NCBI RefSeq assembly: GCF_004005965.1 | Contig: NZ_SACY01000002.1 | Location: forward strand, 310,001-374,000 | Direction of reading: 5' to 3' | Source of the DNA: Sandaracinomonas limnophila | GTDB taxonomy: Bacteria > Bacteroidota > Bacteroidia > Cytophagales > Spirosomataceae | Length of the DNA stretch: 64,000 nt | Shown here: in pieces, positions 33,292-41,934 of the stretch | Layout: every line of letters starts with the position of its first letter | Position numbering within the stretch: position 1 is the stretch's first letter | Program-made: the position numbers and the translations under genes | The notes under the pieces: generated by a model | Databases searched by the model: none | Told to the model about the DNA's origin: nothing | What the model saw: the letters and a program-made list of their open reading frames with translations, nothing else

Positions 33292-33798
33292 TTATTCGGT
33301 TGAAAACAGCTCAATTAAAAGGAAGGTCACAAGGCCTAACAATGTACTTAAAAAGATTTTAAGCAAACTTAAACCCAACAAGGAAGGATCGAAGGCTTCT
33401 AAAATGAATAAAACAGAATGGTGAATGAATAACATGATACTTACATAGGGTAAATACCAAAGCCAGGTCATTTCGCGCAAACTCACCTTACTTCTTTCGT
33501 CGTAGCCATTGGCAGGGGTTAACATTTTGAAAATAAGTGGTCGCAAATAGGCAATTAGCACCAAGGAAAATGCATGTAAACCATGGGTATCGTAAAACCA
33601 ATCTACTAACCAACCTGCCAGAAAACTTAAAAAAACCAATAAATTTCGATTGGTAAAAATTGGCGCCTTGATAACTATATAAGTATAAAGAAACAAAAAG
33701 GCCTTTCCTCCAATCCCAAGGTCCCTCAATAAAAAAATCTGAGCTAAAAGCACCAGCAAATAGACCAAAATATTCTTTATATTTCCTTTTAAGTCCAT
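33292..33798 (-). CDS. mreD: Rod shape-determining protein MreD
   Basis: The 168-residue integral membrane protein, with about five hydrophobic segments, is third in mreB-mreC-mreD order. NRNLLVFLSFLAGWLVDWFY and HGLHAFSLVLIAYLRPLI fit MreD. It belongs to the elongasome that directs sidewall peptidoglycan synthesis. The start is 1 base after the mreC stop. The function call rests on position plus topology as much as on motifs. Confidence 0.88.
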   Translation of the reverse strand: MDLKGNIKNILVYLLVLLAQIFLLRDLGIGGKAFLFLYTYIVIKAPIFTNRNLLVFLSFLAGWLVDWFYDTHGLHAFSLVLIAYLRPLIFKMLTPANGYDERSKVSLREMTWLWYLPYVSIMLFIHHSVLFILEAFDPSLLGLSLLKIFLSTLLGLVTFLLIELFSTE

Positions 33799-33799
33799 T

Positions 33800-34639
33800 T
33801 TATTCTGATTTAGGAATTGCCTCCTCTAATTTTTGTTGTTGAGAAATAAGCGTATTTTTAACAACATACACATATTGAAGGGTATTAAATTTGGTAAACA
33901 ATAGCACCTTTATATCATGGAAATTTCCATCATCTTTAATGCCCAATTTGGCAACCACCCCAATTGGAATGTCGCGAGGAAATACAGAATTATAATCGGA
34001 TGTCACAATGGTATCTCCTTTTGAGACTTTTTTGTATTTGGAAACATCCATAAAGTCAACCACTTCGGGTTGCCATCCAGACCATTTGACGAAACCTAAT
34101 TCACCATTTTTCTTGATTTTACCAGATACGGAATTGATAGTGTTCAACACAGAAATCACTAATGATAGATTTTCGGTACATGAAATCACTTTCCCAACAA
34201 TTCCTGTAGAAGAAATTACTGCCATTCCGGGCCTTATGCCATCACGAAATCCTTTGTCGATGGTAAGGTAGTTTTGACTCGCATGGGTACTTTGAACAAT
34301 TATTTTGGCTGCAGATAACTGATACTGCCTTAAAACAGCCTGACTAGCAAAATAGGGCAATTCGCTGGGAGCATTTTGTTTGTTCCGCAATTGAAACAAT
34401 TCATTTTGCAAACGAGCATTTTCCTGGGAAAGGACCTCATTAACTTCTAATAAATTGTGATAGGTTTTAATTTTTTCAACCTGACTCAACAAATTAGCTG
34501 CGAAAGAATTGCTTGTATTAAAATAGAAAGCGTGTTGGTAATTGTTATAGGTAAAAACTGCCCCAATACTTATTAATTCCAATACAATAAACAAAAAGAA
34601 CCCTCTTTGTCTAATAAGGAATTGTAGTAATTGGTACAT
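33800..34639 (-). CDS. mreC: Rod shape-determining protein MreC
   Basis: A 279-residue single-pass protein: an N-terminal membrane helix (FFLFIVLELISIGAVFTY), a coiled-coil (residues ~55-90, LLEVNEVLSQENARLQNELF), then the MreC beta-domain with NYLTIDKGFRDGIRPGMAVI and GIVGKVISCTENLSLVISVL. It links cytoplasmic MreB to periplasmic cell wall enzymes. It is 11 bases downstream of mreB and 1 base upstream of mreD. Confidence 0.94.
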   Translation of the reverse strand: MYQLLQFLIRQRGFFLFIVLELISIGAVFTYNNYQHAFYFNTSNSFAANLLSQVEKIKTYHNLLEVNEVLSQENARLQNELFQLRNKQNAPSELPYFASQAVLRQYQLSAAKIIVQSTHASQNYLTIDKGFRDGIRPGMAVISSTGIVGKVISCTENLSLVISVLNTINSVSGKIKKNGELGFVKWSGWQPEVVDFMDVSKYKKVSKGDTIVTSDYNSVFPRDIPIGVVAKLGIKDDGNFHDIKVLLFTKFNTLQYVYVVKNTLISQQQKLEEAIPKSE

Positions 34640-34650
34640 ATTTTAAAACC

Positions 34651-35676
34651 CTAATTAATTAAAACCGGCTTATATTTTTCTAGGTTTTTCAAGATTTCTC
34701 CTGTTCCACGAACAACAGCTTTCAATGGATCGTCTGCCACATGAACCTTCAATTGAGTCTTTTTCTCAATTCTTTTATCCAATCCATGCAACATGGCTCC
34801 ACCACCTGCTAAATGAATACCATTATGGAAAATATCACCAGATAATTCAGCAGGAGCTCTTTGAAGAGTTTCCATGATTGCTACTTCAATTTTGGTAATT
34901 GAGCTATCCAAAGCGTAAGCAATTTCTGAATAATTGATTAAAATTTCTTTAGGAATACCGGTGATTTGATCACGACCACGAATTTCAAAATCCGCTGGTG
35001 GATTATCCAATTCAGGCAAAGCGGCTCCTACTTGCAATTTAATCTGTTCAGCAGAGCGCTCACCAATAACTAATTTGTGTTCACGTAACAAATAATCTTT
35101 GATATCGCGAGTGAACTCATCTCCCGCTACACGAATAGAGTTTTCAACTACAATTCCGGATAGAGAAATAATGGCCACCTCTGTTGTACCACCTCCAATA
35201 TCAACCACAAGCGTACCGTTCGGTTGCTCAATATCAATTCCAATTCCTATAGCTGCAGCAATAGGCTCGTGGACCATATAAACCTCACGTGCACCTGCAT
35301 GCTCTGCAGAGTCCTTTACAGCTCTTTTTTCAACCTCAGTGATGCCAGAAGGAATACAAATCACCATTCTAAGAGCAGGTGAAAAGAAAGAATTTCCACG
35401 ATCAATCATTTTGATTAAACCACGCATCATCAATTCGGCAGCAGTAAAGTCGGCAATTACACCATCTTTTAAAGGACGAATTGTCTTGATGTTATCATTG
35501 GTTTTTTCGTGCATCAACATTGCCTGGCGACCCACCGCCATCACTTTATTGGAATTACGATCCAATGCGATAATAGAAGGTTCGTCAACTACAACTTGAT
35601 CTTTATGAATAATTAGGGTATTTGCTGTACCTAAATCTATTGCGATATCCTTGGTAAGAAAATTAAAGAAGCCCAT
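34651..35676 (-). CDS. mreB: Rod shape-determining protein MreB
   Basis: Bacterial actin homologue that forms membrane filaments guiding cell wall growth. In 341 residues: phosphate 1 IDLGTANTLI near residue 12, phosphate 2 VVDIGGGTTEVAI, adenosine motif LAGGGAMLHGLDKRI, and the FFNFLTKDIAIDLG start with its amphipathic N-terminus. Length and motifs are normal. It heads mreBCD on the minus strand, with a TAATTTTG promoter element 35 bases upstream of the ATG. Confidence 0.97.
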   Translation of the reverse strand: MGFFNFLTKDIAIDLGTANTLIIHKDQVVVDEPSIIALDRNSNKVMAVGRQAMLMHEKTNDNIKTIRPLKDGVIADFTAAELMMRGLIKMIDRGNSFFSPALRMVICIPSGITEVEKRAVKDSAEHAGAREVYMVHEPIAAAIGIGIDIEQPNGTLVVDIGGGTTEVAIISLSGIVVENSIRVAGDEFTRDIKDYLLREHKLVIGERSAEQIKLQVGAALPELDNPPADFEIRGRDQITGIPKEILINYSEIAYALDSSITKIEVAIMETLQRAPAELSGDIFHNGIHLAGGGAMLHGLDKRIEKKTQLKVHVADDPLKAVVRGTGEILKNLEKYKPVLIN

Positions 35677-35710
35677 GTTCGGAAAATAAAAAATCTAGAT
35701 TTGATTTCGA

Positions 35711-35718
35711 CAAAATTA
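35711..35718 (-). promoter_or_regulatory. Promoter -7 element of mreBCD
   Basis: CAAAATTA on the plus strand is TAATTTTG on the minus strand, 35 bases before the mreB ATG. Confidence 0.6.
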
Positions 35719-35776
35719 GTCGAATAACAAATATAACGAAATATTACCAGCATATTGATTTTTTTCATTCAAATTT

Positions 35777-35815
35777 GTACAATCCTCAAAAAATTATAAT
35801 TTTTACTTATTGTAC
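35777..35815. other. Nested palindrome in the mreB-araC intergenic region
   Basis: GTACAAT (35777-35783) and ATTGTAC (35809-35815) flank a perfect 16-base palindrome, AAAAATTATAATTTTT (35789-35804), with 5- and 4-base spacers. It lies in the 323-base gap between the mreB and AraC-family promoters. It could be an operator for either gene, or a cruciform-forming site. The rest of the gap is AT-rich sequence and the two promoters; I see no gene in it. Confidence 0.5.
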
Positions 35816-35917
35816 CAAAAAAATAAAATAAAACTCCTCCTATCCCGTTTTATAGGTATATTACAAATAAAATATAAAATAATTTTAAAAATTAACACAA
35901 AATTTCCTGTTAAATTA

Positions 35918-35948
35918 TTTGGAATTACTACGTGTTTTATTAGTTTTG
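35918..35948 (+). promoter_or_regulatory. Promoter of the AraC-family gene
   Basis: -33 box TTTG (35918-35921) and -7 box TAGTTTTG (35941-35948) separated by 19 bases, 51 bases before the ATG at 36000. Confidence 0.7.
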
Positions 35949-35999
35949 TCCAAATTTATCAGAACAAAATAAAGGATATATCCAAAATTTCTTCAAATA

Positions 36000-36926
36000 A
36001 TGGAAGATTATAACAAAATAATTGAATCCCTAGGTGTAAAGTTTATCAAATCGAGAAACATTAGAATATTACAACCTATCAAAATCAAAAACTACTATGA
36101 TGTAGAAAACTCACTCTTGATTTTGTACAAAGGGCAAGTTTCATTTGGTGAAGAAGAAACCCATGTAGAAGAGGGTGATATGTTGTTTATTCCAGGGGGT
36201 AAAATGATCAGTGTTACTTATGGTAATTCTGAAAAACCAAAACCAGTAAACAACGAGGAGTTTTTAACACATAGGGAGTTGTATTTCGACTTAAACATGG
36301 ACCCTCAATTGATTGGCAGCCAAGAGAATTCTTTTGGTATGGTATCTTTTGAAGCCAAAGTTTTTGATTCGGTAAATTTCTTTACGAGCTTAGACATTCC
36401 TCCTTTCATAATTAAGAAGGATGATAAATTAGCTCAAACGATTCGCGAGATTTTAACGGAAGATATGTCCGACTTTATTGGAAAAGGACGTATTATCAAA
36501 ATTAAAACGGAAGAAATCGTAATTGAGATTATTCGTTATATCATAACGCATCGTTTGTTCGTTGAGCAATTAGCAACCAATTCAACTTATTTCAAAGATC
36601 CTCGCTTAATAGATATTTTTGCATTTATTAAAGACAATATTGGTGGTGACCTTTCGAACAAAGTTTTGGCTAACGTTGCAAATGTTTCAGAAGATTATGT
36701 TGGACAGTACTTCAAAATGTTAACGGGTATCAATCCACAAGATTATATAGAATACCAACGTATGGAGGCAGCGGTTGGTTTATTACGTACAACTAAAAAA
36801 TCGATTCGTGCGATTGGTGCAGAAGTGGGTTACAAAGACACCGCATATTTCTGTCGCCGTTTTAAAATGATGTTCGGCATTCCGGCAGGAAAAATGAGAC
36901 GAAGAGAATCATTGATGAATATATAA
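36000..36926 (+). CDS. AraC-family transcriptional regulator with N-terminal cupin
   Basis: The 308-residue protein has an N-terminal cupin-like sensor (residues ~30-75: YKGQVSFGEEETHVEEGDML, FIPGGKMISV) and a C-terminal double helix-turn-helix (residues ~205-300: LSNKVLANVANVSEDYVGQY, IRAIGAEVGYKDTAYFCRRF, GIPAGKMRRRE). The middle part is helical. The ligand and regulon are unknown. It is monocistronic, with a strong promoter and a terminator shared with the convergent pseudouridine synthase. It is divergent from mreB, with a palindrome between. Confidence 0.88.
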   Translation: MEDYNKIIESLGVKFIKSRNIRILQPIKIKNYYDVENSLLILYKGQVSFGEEETHVEEGDMLFIPGGKMISVTYGNSEKPKPVNNEEFLTHRELYFDLNMDPQLIGSQENSFGMVSFEAKVFDSVNFFTSLDIPPFIIKKDDKLAQTIREILTEDMSDFIGKGRIIKIKTEEIVIEIIRYIITHRLFVEQLATNSTYFKDPRLIDIFAFIKDNIGGDLSNKVLANVANVSEDYVGQYFKMLTGINPQDYIEYQRMEAAVGLLRTTKKSIRAIGAEVGYKDTAYFCRRFKMMFGIPAGKMRRRESLMNI

Positions 36927-36930
36927 AACA

Positions 36931-36960
36931 AAAATCCCCGCCTTTCGACGGGGATTTTTT
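36931..36960. terminator. Bidirectional terminator
   Basis: ATCCCCG and CGGGGAT form a 7-bp GC-rich stem around an 8-base loop, with A-runs on the left and T-runs on the right. It can stop both the AraC-family gene and the convergent pseudouridine synthase gene. Confidence 0.85.
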
Positions 36961-38453
36961 TATAATAAATACTTCAACTTAATCACTTCCCTTTCCGTCA
37001 AGTATCTCCAATTACCTCTTGGCAAATCTTTTTTAGATAAACCAGCAAAGGTTGTTCTATCTAACTTGGTCACTTCATAACCTAGGGATTCAAAGATACG
37101 GCGAACGATACGGTTTTTACCTGAGTGAATTTTCACACCAATCACATATCCATCTGGAGTGATTCGTGCCAAGTCGTCTACTTTGATTTCGCCGTCATCT
37201 AATTTTAAACCTGCCAATATTTTCTGAAAATCTTCCTCCGCTAAAGGCTTATTCAATTCTGCCTGATAAATTTTTTCGATTTCAAAGGAAGGATGGGTTA
37301 AACGATCTGCTAATTCTCCATCGTTAGTCAACAACAACAAACCTGTTGTATTTCTATCCAAACGACCCACTGGATAAATACGAGCATCTCCAGCATTTTT
37401 CACCAATTCCATTACCGTTTTGCGATCATTTGGATCTTCAGTTGTGGTGATGAAATCTTTTGGTTTATTCAATAATACATAAACAGGTTTTTCTCTGTTC
37501 AATTTTCTATTACCGTAACGAACCACATCCGTTGGACCTACTTGGTAACCCATTTCCGTAATTACCTTGTTGTTTACTTTGATTTCACCAGATTCAATCA
37601 ACTTATCTGCATCTCTGCGGGAACAAATTCCTGCATTTGCAATAAATCTGTTCAAACGAATTGTATCAGAATGTTTTTCTTGTTGTTTAATCTTTCGCTG
37701 AATCTTGGAAGGCGCATTTTCTTTGAATCGATCAATGCGGTAATTCGGAGAATACCCCGGACCTTCGTCGTGGCGATTTCTTGATTTGAAAGTATCTCTC
37801 GAAGAAAAGCGTTTTCCGCCTCTTCCTTCTCCCGACTCTTCACGATTAAATTTTTCATCTGCACGCGCACGAAACTGCTTTTTCTTATCTTCAAAACGCG
37901 CATTTGCATCTGGTCTTTCTGTTCTTGCGTCTCTCGTTTCTCGTCTCTCGTCACCATTTTCCGAATTAAAACGTGGTTTAAACTCACGTTTTTCACCACC
38001 TCTATCTTCTGAATTGAAACGTGGTTTATACTCGCGTCTTTCCCCAACTTTATCCTCTGAATTGAAACGTGGTTTATACTCGCGTCTTTCTCCACCTCTA
38101 TCCTCTGAATTGAAACGTGGTTTATACTCGCGTCTTTCTCCACCTCTATCCTCTGAATTGAAACGTGGTTTATACTCGCGTCTTTCTCCACCTCTATCCT
38201 CTGAATTGAAACGTGGTTTGTACTCGCGTCTTTCTCCACCTCTATCCTCTGAATTGAAACGTGGTTTGTACTCGCGTCTTTCTGGTCTTCCGTCTCTCGT
38301 CCCTCCTCTCTCGTCTCTATTTTCTGAATTAAATCTTGGTTTGTATTCGCGACGCTCTGGTCTCTCGCCTCTCGCTTCTCGTCTCTCTGGTCTTGGACCT
38401 CTGTTTTCTGAATTTGAACGAGGATTCTCGTTGTTTGGAATTCTTTTTCTCAT
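36960..38453 (-). CDS. rRNA pseudouridine synthase (RsuA/RluB family) with repeat-rich N-terminus
   Basis: 497 residues in two parts. The C-terminal 240 form a standard RsuA/RluB enzyme: S4 RNA-binding domain (RLNRFIANAGICSRRDADKL), then the catalytic core PVGRLDRNTTGLLLLTNDG with the active-site Asp, and KIHSGKNRIVRRIFESLGYE. It probably makes pseudouridine in 23S or 16S rRNA. The N-terminal 255 residues are Arg/Gly/Glu-rich and disordered, with six 16-residue copies of FNSEDRGGERREYKPR-like sequence. A basic tail of this kind may bind RNA. There is a hairpin in the leader and a TACCTTTG promoter element on the minus strand. Confidence 0.92.
   Translation of the reverse strand: MRKRIPNNENPRSNSENRGPRPERREARGERPERREYKPRFNSENRDERGGTRDGRPERREYKPRFNSEDRGGERREYKPRFNSEDRGGERREYKPRFNSEDRGGERREYKPRFNSEDRGGERREYKPRFNSEDKVGERREYKPRFNSEDRGGEKREFKPRFNSENGDERRETRDARTERPDANARFEDKKKQFRARADEKFNREESGEGRGGKRFSSRDTFKSRNRHDEGPGYSPNYRIDRFKENAPSKIQRKIKQQEKHSDTIRLNRFIANAGICSRRDADKLIESGEIKVNNKVITEMGYQVGPTDVVRYGNRKLNREKPVYVLLNKPKDFITTTEDPNDRKTVMELVKNAGDARIYPVGRLDRNTTGLLLLTNDGELADRLTHPSFEIEKIYQAELNKPLAEEDFQKILAGLKLDDGEIKVDDLARITPDGYVIGVKIHSGKNRIVRRIFESLGYEVTKLDRTTFAGLSKKDLPRGNWRYLTEREVIKLKYLL
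38008..38295 (-). repeat. 48-bp coding minisatellite, six units
   Basis: TCTGAATTG recurs at 38008, 38056, 38104, 38152, 38200 and 38248, a strict 48-base period inside the pseudouridine synthase gene. Central units are nearly identical at the nucleotide level, including third positions, which points to recent copy-number change. 48 is a multiple of 3, so gain or loss keeps the frame. Confidence 0.9.
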
Positions 38454-38482
38454 AAAATATGCAACATCACTGCTGTATTACA

Positions 38483-38500
38483 CCTGAAACCGTTTTCAGG
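38483..38500 (-). promoter_or_regulatory. Hairpin in the pseudouridine synthase leader
   Basis: CCTGAAA and TTTCAGG pair around CCGT, 30 bases before the start codon and just inside the predicted transcript. No T-run follows, so control of translation is likelier than termination. Confidence 0.4.
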
Positions 38501-38518
38501 ATATTTAATAAATTTATG

Positions 38519-38526
38519 CAAAGGTA
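38519..38526 (-). promoter_or_regulatory. Promoter -7 element of the pseudouridine synthase gene
   Basis: CAAAGGTA on the plus strand is TACCTTTG on the minus strand, 66 bases before the start codon; the resulting leader contains the hairpin at 38483-38500. Confidence 0.55.
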
Positions 38527-38560
38527 CGAAAAATGATGTGGATAGCTTGCAACAAATCCT

Positions 38561-38568
38561 TAAATTTG
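38561..38568 (+). promoter_or_regulatory. Promoter -7 element of the porE-like gene
   Basis: TAAATTTG matches TAnnTTTG, 27 bases before the ATG at 38595. It is divergent from the pseudouridine synthase promoter. Confidence 0.5.
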
Positions 38569-38594
38569 ATAATCTGTAATTCATACAAAGCCCT

Positions 38595-40595
38595 ATGGCC
38601 ACTTTTTTTAAAAAAAAATATTCGATTTTAGCCATCTCACTGCTTTTAATAGCATGTAAAGGAGATGAACATTTATTTACTAAAGGTCAAACTTATTTTG
38701 AAAAAGGAGAATATGAATTAGCAATTCAGTCGTTAAAACCGCTGGCAGCCAGAGGATTTGATCCTAACCAAACTAATTTTTTGATTGCAGAATCTTATCG
38801 CTTATCTAATAGAATCCAATTTTCAGGCCCCTATTATGAAAAGGCCAAAGCGGCTGGGAATTTAGACAAATCTATACCGTTTCAAATGGCTTTTGCAGCC
38901 AAGGCAAATGGTGATTATAGTTCCGAAAAGTCTTATTTACTAGAATTCATCAAATCGAAACCCAGTAAATCGCAGAAAACAAGGGCTGAATTGGAATTGG
39001 TTCAAATTGATAAAATAGCAGAAATATCCAAAAAGAAATACCCTGTAGAAATACAAAACCTAGAGGGTAACACTCCCATGGCTGAATTTGCGCCCAGAAT
39101 TTTGGACGGCGATTTAATTATTTCCGCATCAAGAAAATCCGAAATTTATAAAAACAATGGACTACCGTTTTTGGGACTCTATCGTGCCAAACTTAGTTCA
39201 CCAACAATAATAATGCAACCTGAGTTGTTTTCTAGTACCATTTTTCAAGGAAACGCAAATGAGGGAACTCCAGCATTTACAAAAGATGGCAACACCATGG
39301 TTTTTGCAAAAGGGAATAGTGGCAAAAATGACATTAGTCCAGATGTAGATTTATACATTTCAAAAAAAGATAATGGCAATTGGAGTACTCCTTCGCTTTT
39401 AAGTCTTTCTGATTCTTTGGCTTGGGATGGCAGTCCGACGTTTTCTGCTGATGGGAAAACCTTGTATTTCGCCTCCAACAGAAGAGGTGGAAAAGGCGGA
39501 TTAGATTTATACCGTGCTAATATTGATAATTCAGGCAGAGTTGGCCGAGCAATTAATTTGGGCTCAGTGATTAATACGCCAGGAGATGAAATTTTCCCAT
39601 TTGTTTCGGAAGACGGAAAATTATACTTTTCGTCCAATGGGCATCCAGGATTAGGCGGACTAGATATTTTTGTAGCCACTAGAGATGGCAATACAATTGA
39701 AGTAGAATCACTTGGGAATACCATTAATAGTATTTCTGATGATTTTGGTTTAATAATGTCGGATGAAAACAAAGGCTATTTTGCGTCAAATAGAGCCGGC
39801 GGCAAGGGTGATGATGATATTTATTATTTTGTTGGAAAGGGGAATGAGGATAGATGGTGGTCTGATGAAATCATTGAAAAAGTGAAGGAGGAAAACTCTC
39901 CAGAAAAATTGGTTCATTATTTCGTAAAAGCCCAATTTGTTGATTCAAAAAACAAAGGGTTACCAAAAGTGAAATATCGTTTACGAAAAAATGGAGAGAC
40001 GATTTCGAATGAGAATTCAGACTCAATTGGGAATTTACCAATTTTAGAATTATCGGAAGGAGATGAATTAGAAATTTTGGCTGAAAAGGACGACTTTTTA
40101 ACCAAGACCGAGAAATTCTCAATGGAAGGGCGAAACATTCCTGTTCAATTACTTACAAAAGCTGTTACTGATACGTCCTTTACTTGGAAAATTTTAATGG
40201 AGCAACCAGAGGTAGGTAAAGAACTGACTCAACTATTGCAAATTTCACCAATTTATTACGATTTAGACAAATCGGATATTCGTGCAGATGCCGCGATTGA
40301 ATTGGACAAAATTGTACAATTTTTGAAGGATAATGAACAAATTTACATTGAATTAGGTTCACATACAGACTCTCGTGCAACTGCAAATTACAACATGAAA
40401 TTGTCGCAAAGAAGAGCAGAGTCTGCAGTAAAATACATAACTTCAAATGGCATCAATGGAGCAAGAATTAAGGCCAAAGGATATGGGGAAACTCAATTGA
40501 TTAATGAATGTGCAGACGGTGTAAATTGTTCGGAAGAAATGCATCAACAAAATAGAAGAACTGAATTTGTAATAACTGAAATAAAGTCTGAGTAG
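38595..40595 (+). CDS. PorE-like lipoprotein (TPR, beta-propeller, OmpA C-terminal domain)
   Basis: 666 residues. Signal peptide with lipobox LLLIAC (C21). Then TPR-like helices (residues ~28-120: LFTKGQTYFEKGEYELAIQS), a PD40 beta-propeller (residues ~150-410, repeats such as GSPTFSADGKTLYFASNRRG and LGGLDIFVATRDGN), a beta domain of the carboxypeptidase-regulatory type (~440-510) and an OmpA peptidoglycan-binding domain (~550-660: LGSHTDSRATANYNMKLSQR). This order is that of PorE, which ties the type IX secretion apparatus to peptidoglycan; paralogues of similar build exist. It starts an operon with pyrC and rnhB. Confidence 0.85.
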   Translation: MATFFKKKYSILAISLLLIACKGDEHLFTKGQTYFEKGEYELAIQSLKPLAARGFDPNQTNFLIAESYRLSNRIQFSGPYYEKAKAAGNLDKSIPFQMAFAAKANGDYSSEKSYLLEFIKSKPSKSQKTRAELELVQIDKIAEISKKKYPVEIQNLEGNTPMAEFAPRILDGDLIISASRKSEIYKNNGLPFLGLYRAKLSSPTIIMQPELFSSTIFQGNANEGTPAFTKDGNTMVFAKGNSGKNDISPDVDLYISKKDNGNWSTPSLLSLSDSLAWDGSPTFSADGKTLYFASNRRGGKGGLDLYRANIDNSGRVGRAINLGSVINTPGDEIFPFVSEDGKLYFSSNGHPGLGGLDIFVATRDGNTIEVESLGNTINSISDDFGLIMSDENKGYFASNRAGGKGDDDIYYFVGKGNEDRWWSDEIIEKVKEENSPEKLVHYFVKAQFVDSKNKGLPKVKYRLRKNGETISNENSDSIGNLPILELSEGDELEILAEKDDFLTKTEKFSMEGRNIPVQLLTKAVTDTSFTWKILMEQPEVGKELTQLLQISPIYYDLDKSDIRADAAIELDKIVQFLKDNEQIYIELGSHTDSRATANYNMKLSQRRAESAVKYITSNGINGARIKAKGYGETQLINECADGVNCSEEMHQQNRRTEFVITEIKSE

Positions 40596-40596
40596 A

Positions 40597-41931
40597 ATGA
40601 ATTATGTGTTAAAAAATGGGCAAATTGTAAATGAAGGCAAAATTTTTGTTGCCGACATCCGTATTGTCAAAGGTAAAATAGAAAAAATTGCAAGTGAAAT
40701 CACTGAACAGGCAGGTGACCACGTCATAGACCTTTCAGGAAAGCATGTATTTCCTGGAATGATTGATGACCAGGTACATTTTCGTGAACCTGGTTTAACG
40801 CATAAAGCATTTATTGGAAGTGAATCGAGAGCAGCCGTAGCAGGAGGTGTAACGAGTTTCATGGAAATGCCAAACACTGTTCCTAATGCATTAACCCAGG
40901 ATTTACTTGAAGACAAATATCAAATTGCCGCCAAAACATCCGTAGCTAATTATTCCTTTTTCATGGGTGCTTCGAATGAAAATTTTGAGGAAGCAATGAA
41001 AACCAATAAGGTAAATGTATGTGGTTTGAAGATCTTTATGGGATCATCTACTGGCAATATGTTGGTGGATAAAAAAGAAGTTTTAGATAGATTTTTCAAG
41101 GAAGCTGACATTTTAATTGCCACACATTGTGAAGACGAGCATACAGTAAAAACAAGATTAGAACAATTTAAGGCTCAATATGGAGAAAATGCACCGGCAA
41201 GCCTCCACCCTATTATTAGAAACGAAGAAGCTTGCTTTATTTCTTCTTCAATGGCAGTAGAATTAGCCAAAAAATGGAATACTAAATTGCATATTTTACA
41301 TATTTCAACGGAAGAAGAATTAGCTCTTTTTGATACCACAAAAGCCTCAAAAGACAAGCGAATTACCGCGGAAGCTTGTGTTCATCATCTTTGGTTTGAT
41401 GCTGGCGATTACGAAACCAAAGGAAATTTGATCAAATGTAATCCTGCCATCAAAGAAGCTCGACATAAAAAAGCCATTCGCGAGGCCATTCGAACTGGAG
41501 CCATAGATGTGATTGCGACCGATCATGCACCACATACTTGGGAGGAGAAACAACAAGGTTATTGGAAAGCTCCATCGGGTTTACCTTTGGTTCAACACCC
41601 AATGTTGATGTTATTAGATTTGGCCAAGGATGGTGAATTTACATTGGAATTAATTGCGCAAAAAACAGCCCATGCTGTTGCGGATATTTTTCAAATTGCC
41701 GACAGAGGGTACATAAGAGAAGGTTATTGGGCAGATTTAGCAATAGTAGATTTAAACAAAACATATACCGTAAATAAAAGTAATATTTTATATCACTGTG
41801 CTTGGTCGCCCTTAGAAGGCCACACATTTTCAGCAAGTATCGATAAAACCTTTGTTTCAGGACAATTGGCCTATTCAGAAGGGAAAATCGTTGAAGGCAC
41901 ACAAGGAAAACGCATGTTATTCAATCGTTAG
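40597..41931 (+). CDS. pyrC: Dihydroorotase
   Basis: Cyclic amidohydrolase that closes carbamoyl aspartate to dihydroorotate in pyrimidine synthesis. Seen in 444 residues: GMIDDQVHFREPGLTHKA near residue 55-72, VAGGVTSFMEMPNTVPNA, the lysine segment GLKIFMGSSTGNML, HCEDEHTV, LHILHIST and the catalytic ATDHAPHTWEEK. The first metal motif reads QVH (Q59, H61) where most dihydroorotases have HxH; I recall the same form in Bacteroidota homologues, so it is probably lineage-wide. Its ATG is 1 base after the porE-like stop, and rnhB follows after 3 bases. Confidence 0.93.
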   Translation: MNYVLKNGQIVNEGKIFVADIRIVKGKIEKIASEITEQAGDHVIDLSGKHVFPGMIDDQVHFREPGLTHKAFIGSESRAAVAGGVTSFMEMPNTVPNALTQDLLEDKYQIAAKTSVANYSFFMGASNENFEEAMKTNKVNVCGLKIFMGSSTGNMLVDKKEVLDRFFKEADILIATHCEDEHTVKTRLEQFKAQYGENAPASLHPIIRNEEACFISSSMAVELAKKWNTKLHILHISTEEELALFDTTKASKDKRITAEACVHHLWFDAGDYETKGNLIKCNPAIKEARHKKAIREAIRTGAIDVIATDHAPHTWEEKQQGYWKAPSGLPLVQHPMLMLLDLAKDGEFTLELIAQKTAHAVADIFQIADRGYIREGYWADLAIVDLNKTYTVNKSNILYHCAWSPLEGHTFSASIDKTFVSGQLAYSEGKIVEGTQGKRMLFNR

Positions 41932-41934
41932 TTT

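Noticed and set aside
35810-36013. 67-codon frame in the mreB-AraC intergenic region
   Set aside because: Lys/Ile-rich translation of AT-rich DNA that covers the AraC promoter; no coding signature.
37652-38239. Out-of-frame 195-codon frame on the minus strand in the same repeat region
   Set aside because: A shadow of the minisatellite; the S4 and catalytic domains lie in the other frame.
38008-38295. CRISPR-like regular spacing of the 48-bp repeats
   Set aside because: The units are contiguous, with no unique spacers, lie inside a coding frame, and no cas gene is present.
37786-38487. Open frame of 233 codons on the plus strand across the pseudouridine synthase gene
   Set aside because: It exists because the 48-bp repeats have no stop in several frames; the product is a low-complexity Ser/Arg repeat with no independent support.
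39245-39772. 175-codon frame antisense to the porE-like gene
   Set aside because: It mirrors the propeller repeats; no start context or domain.
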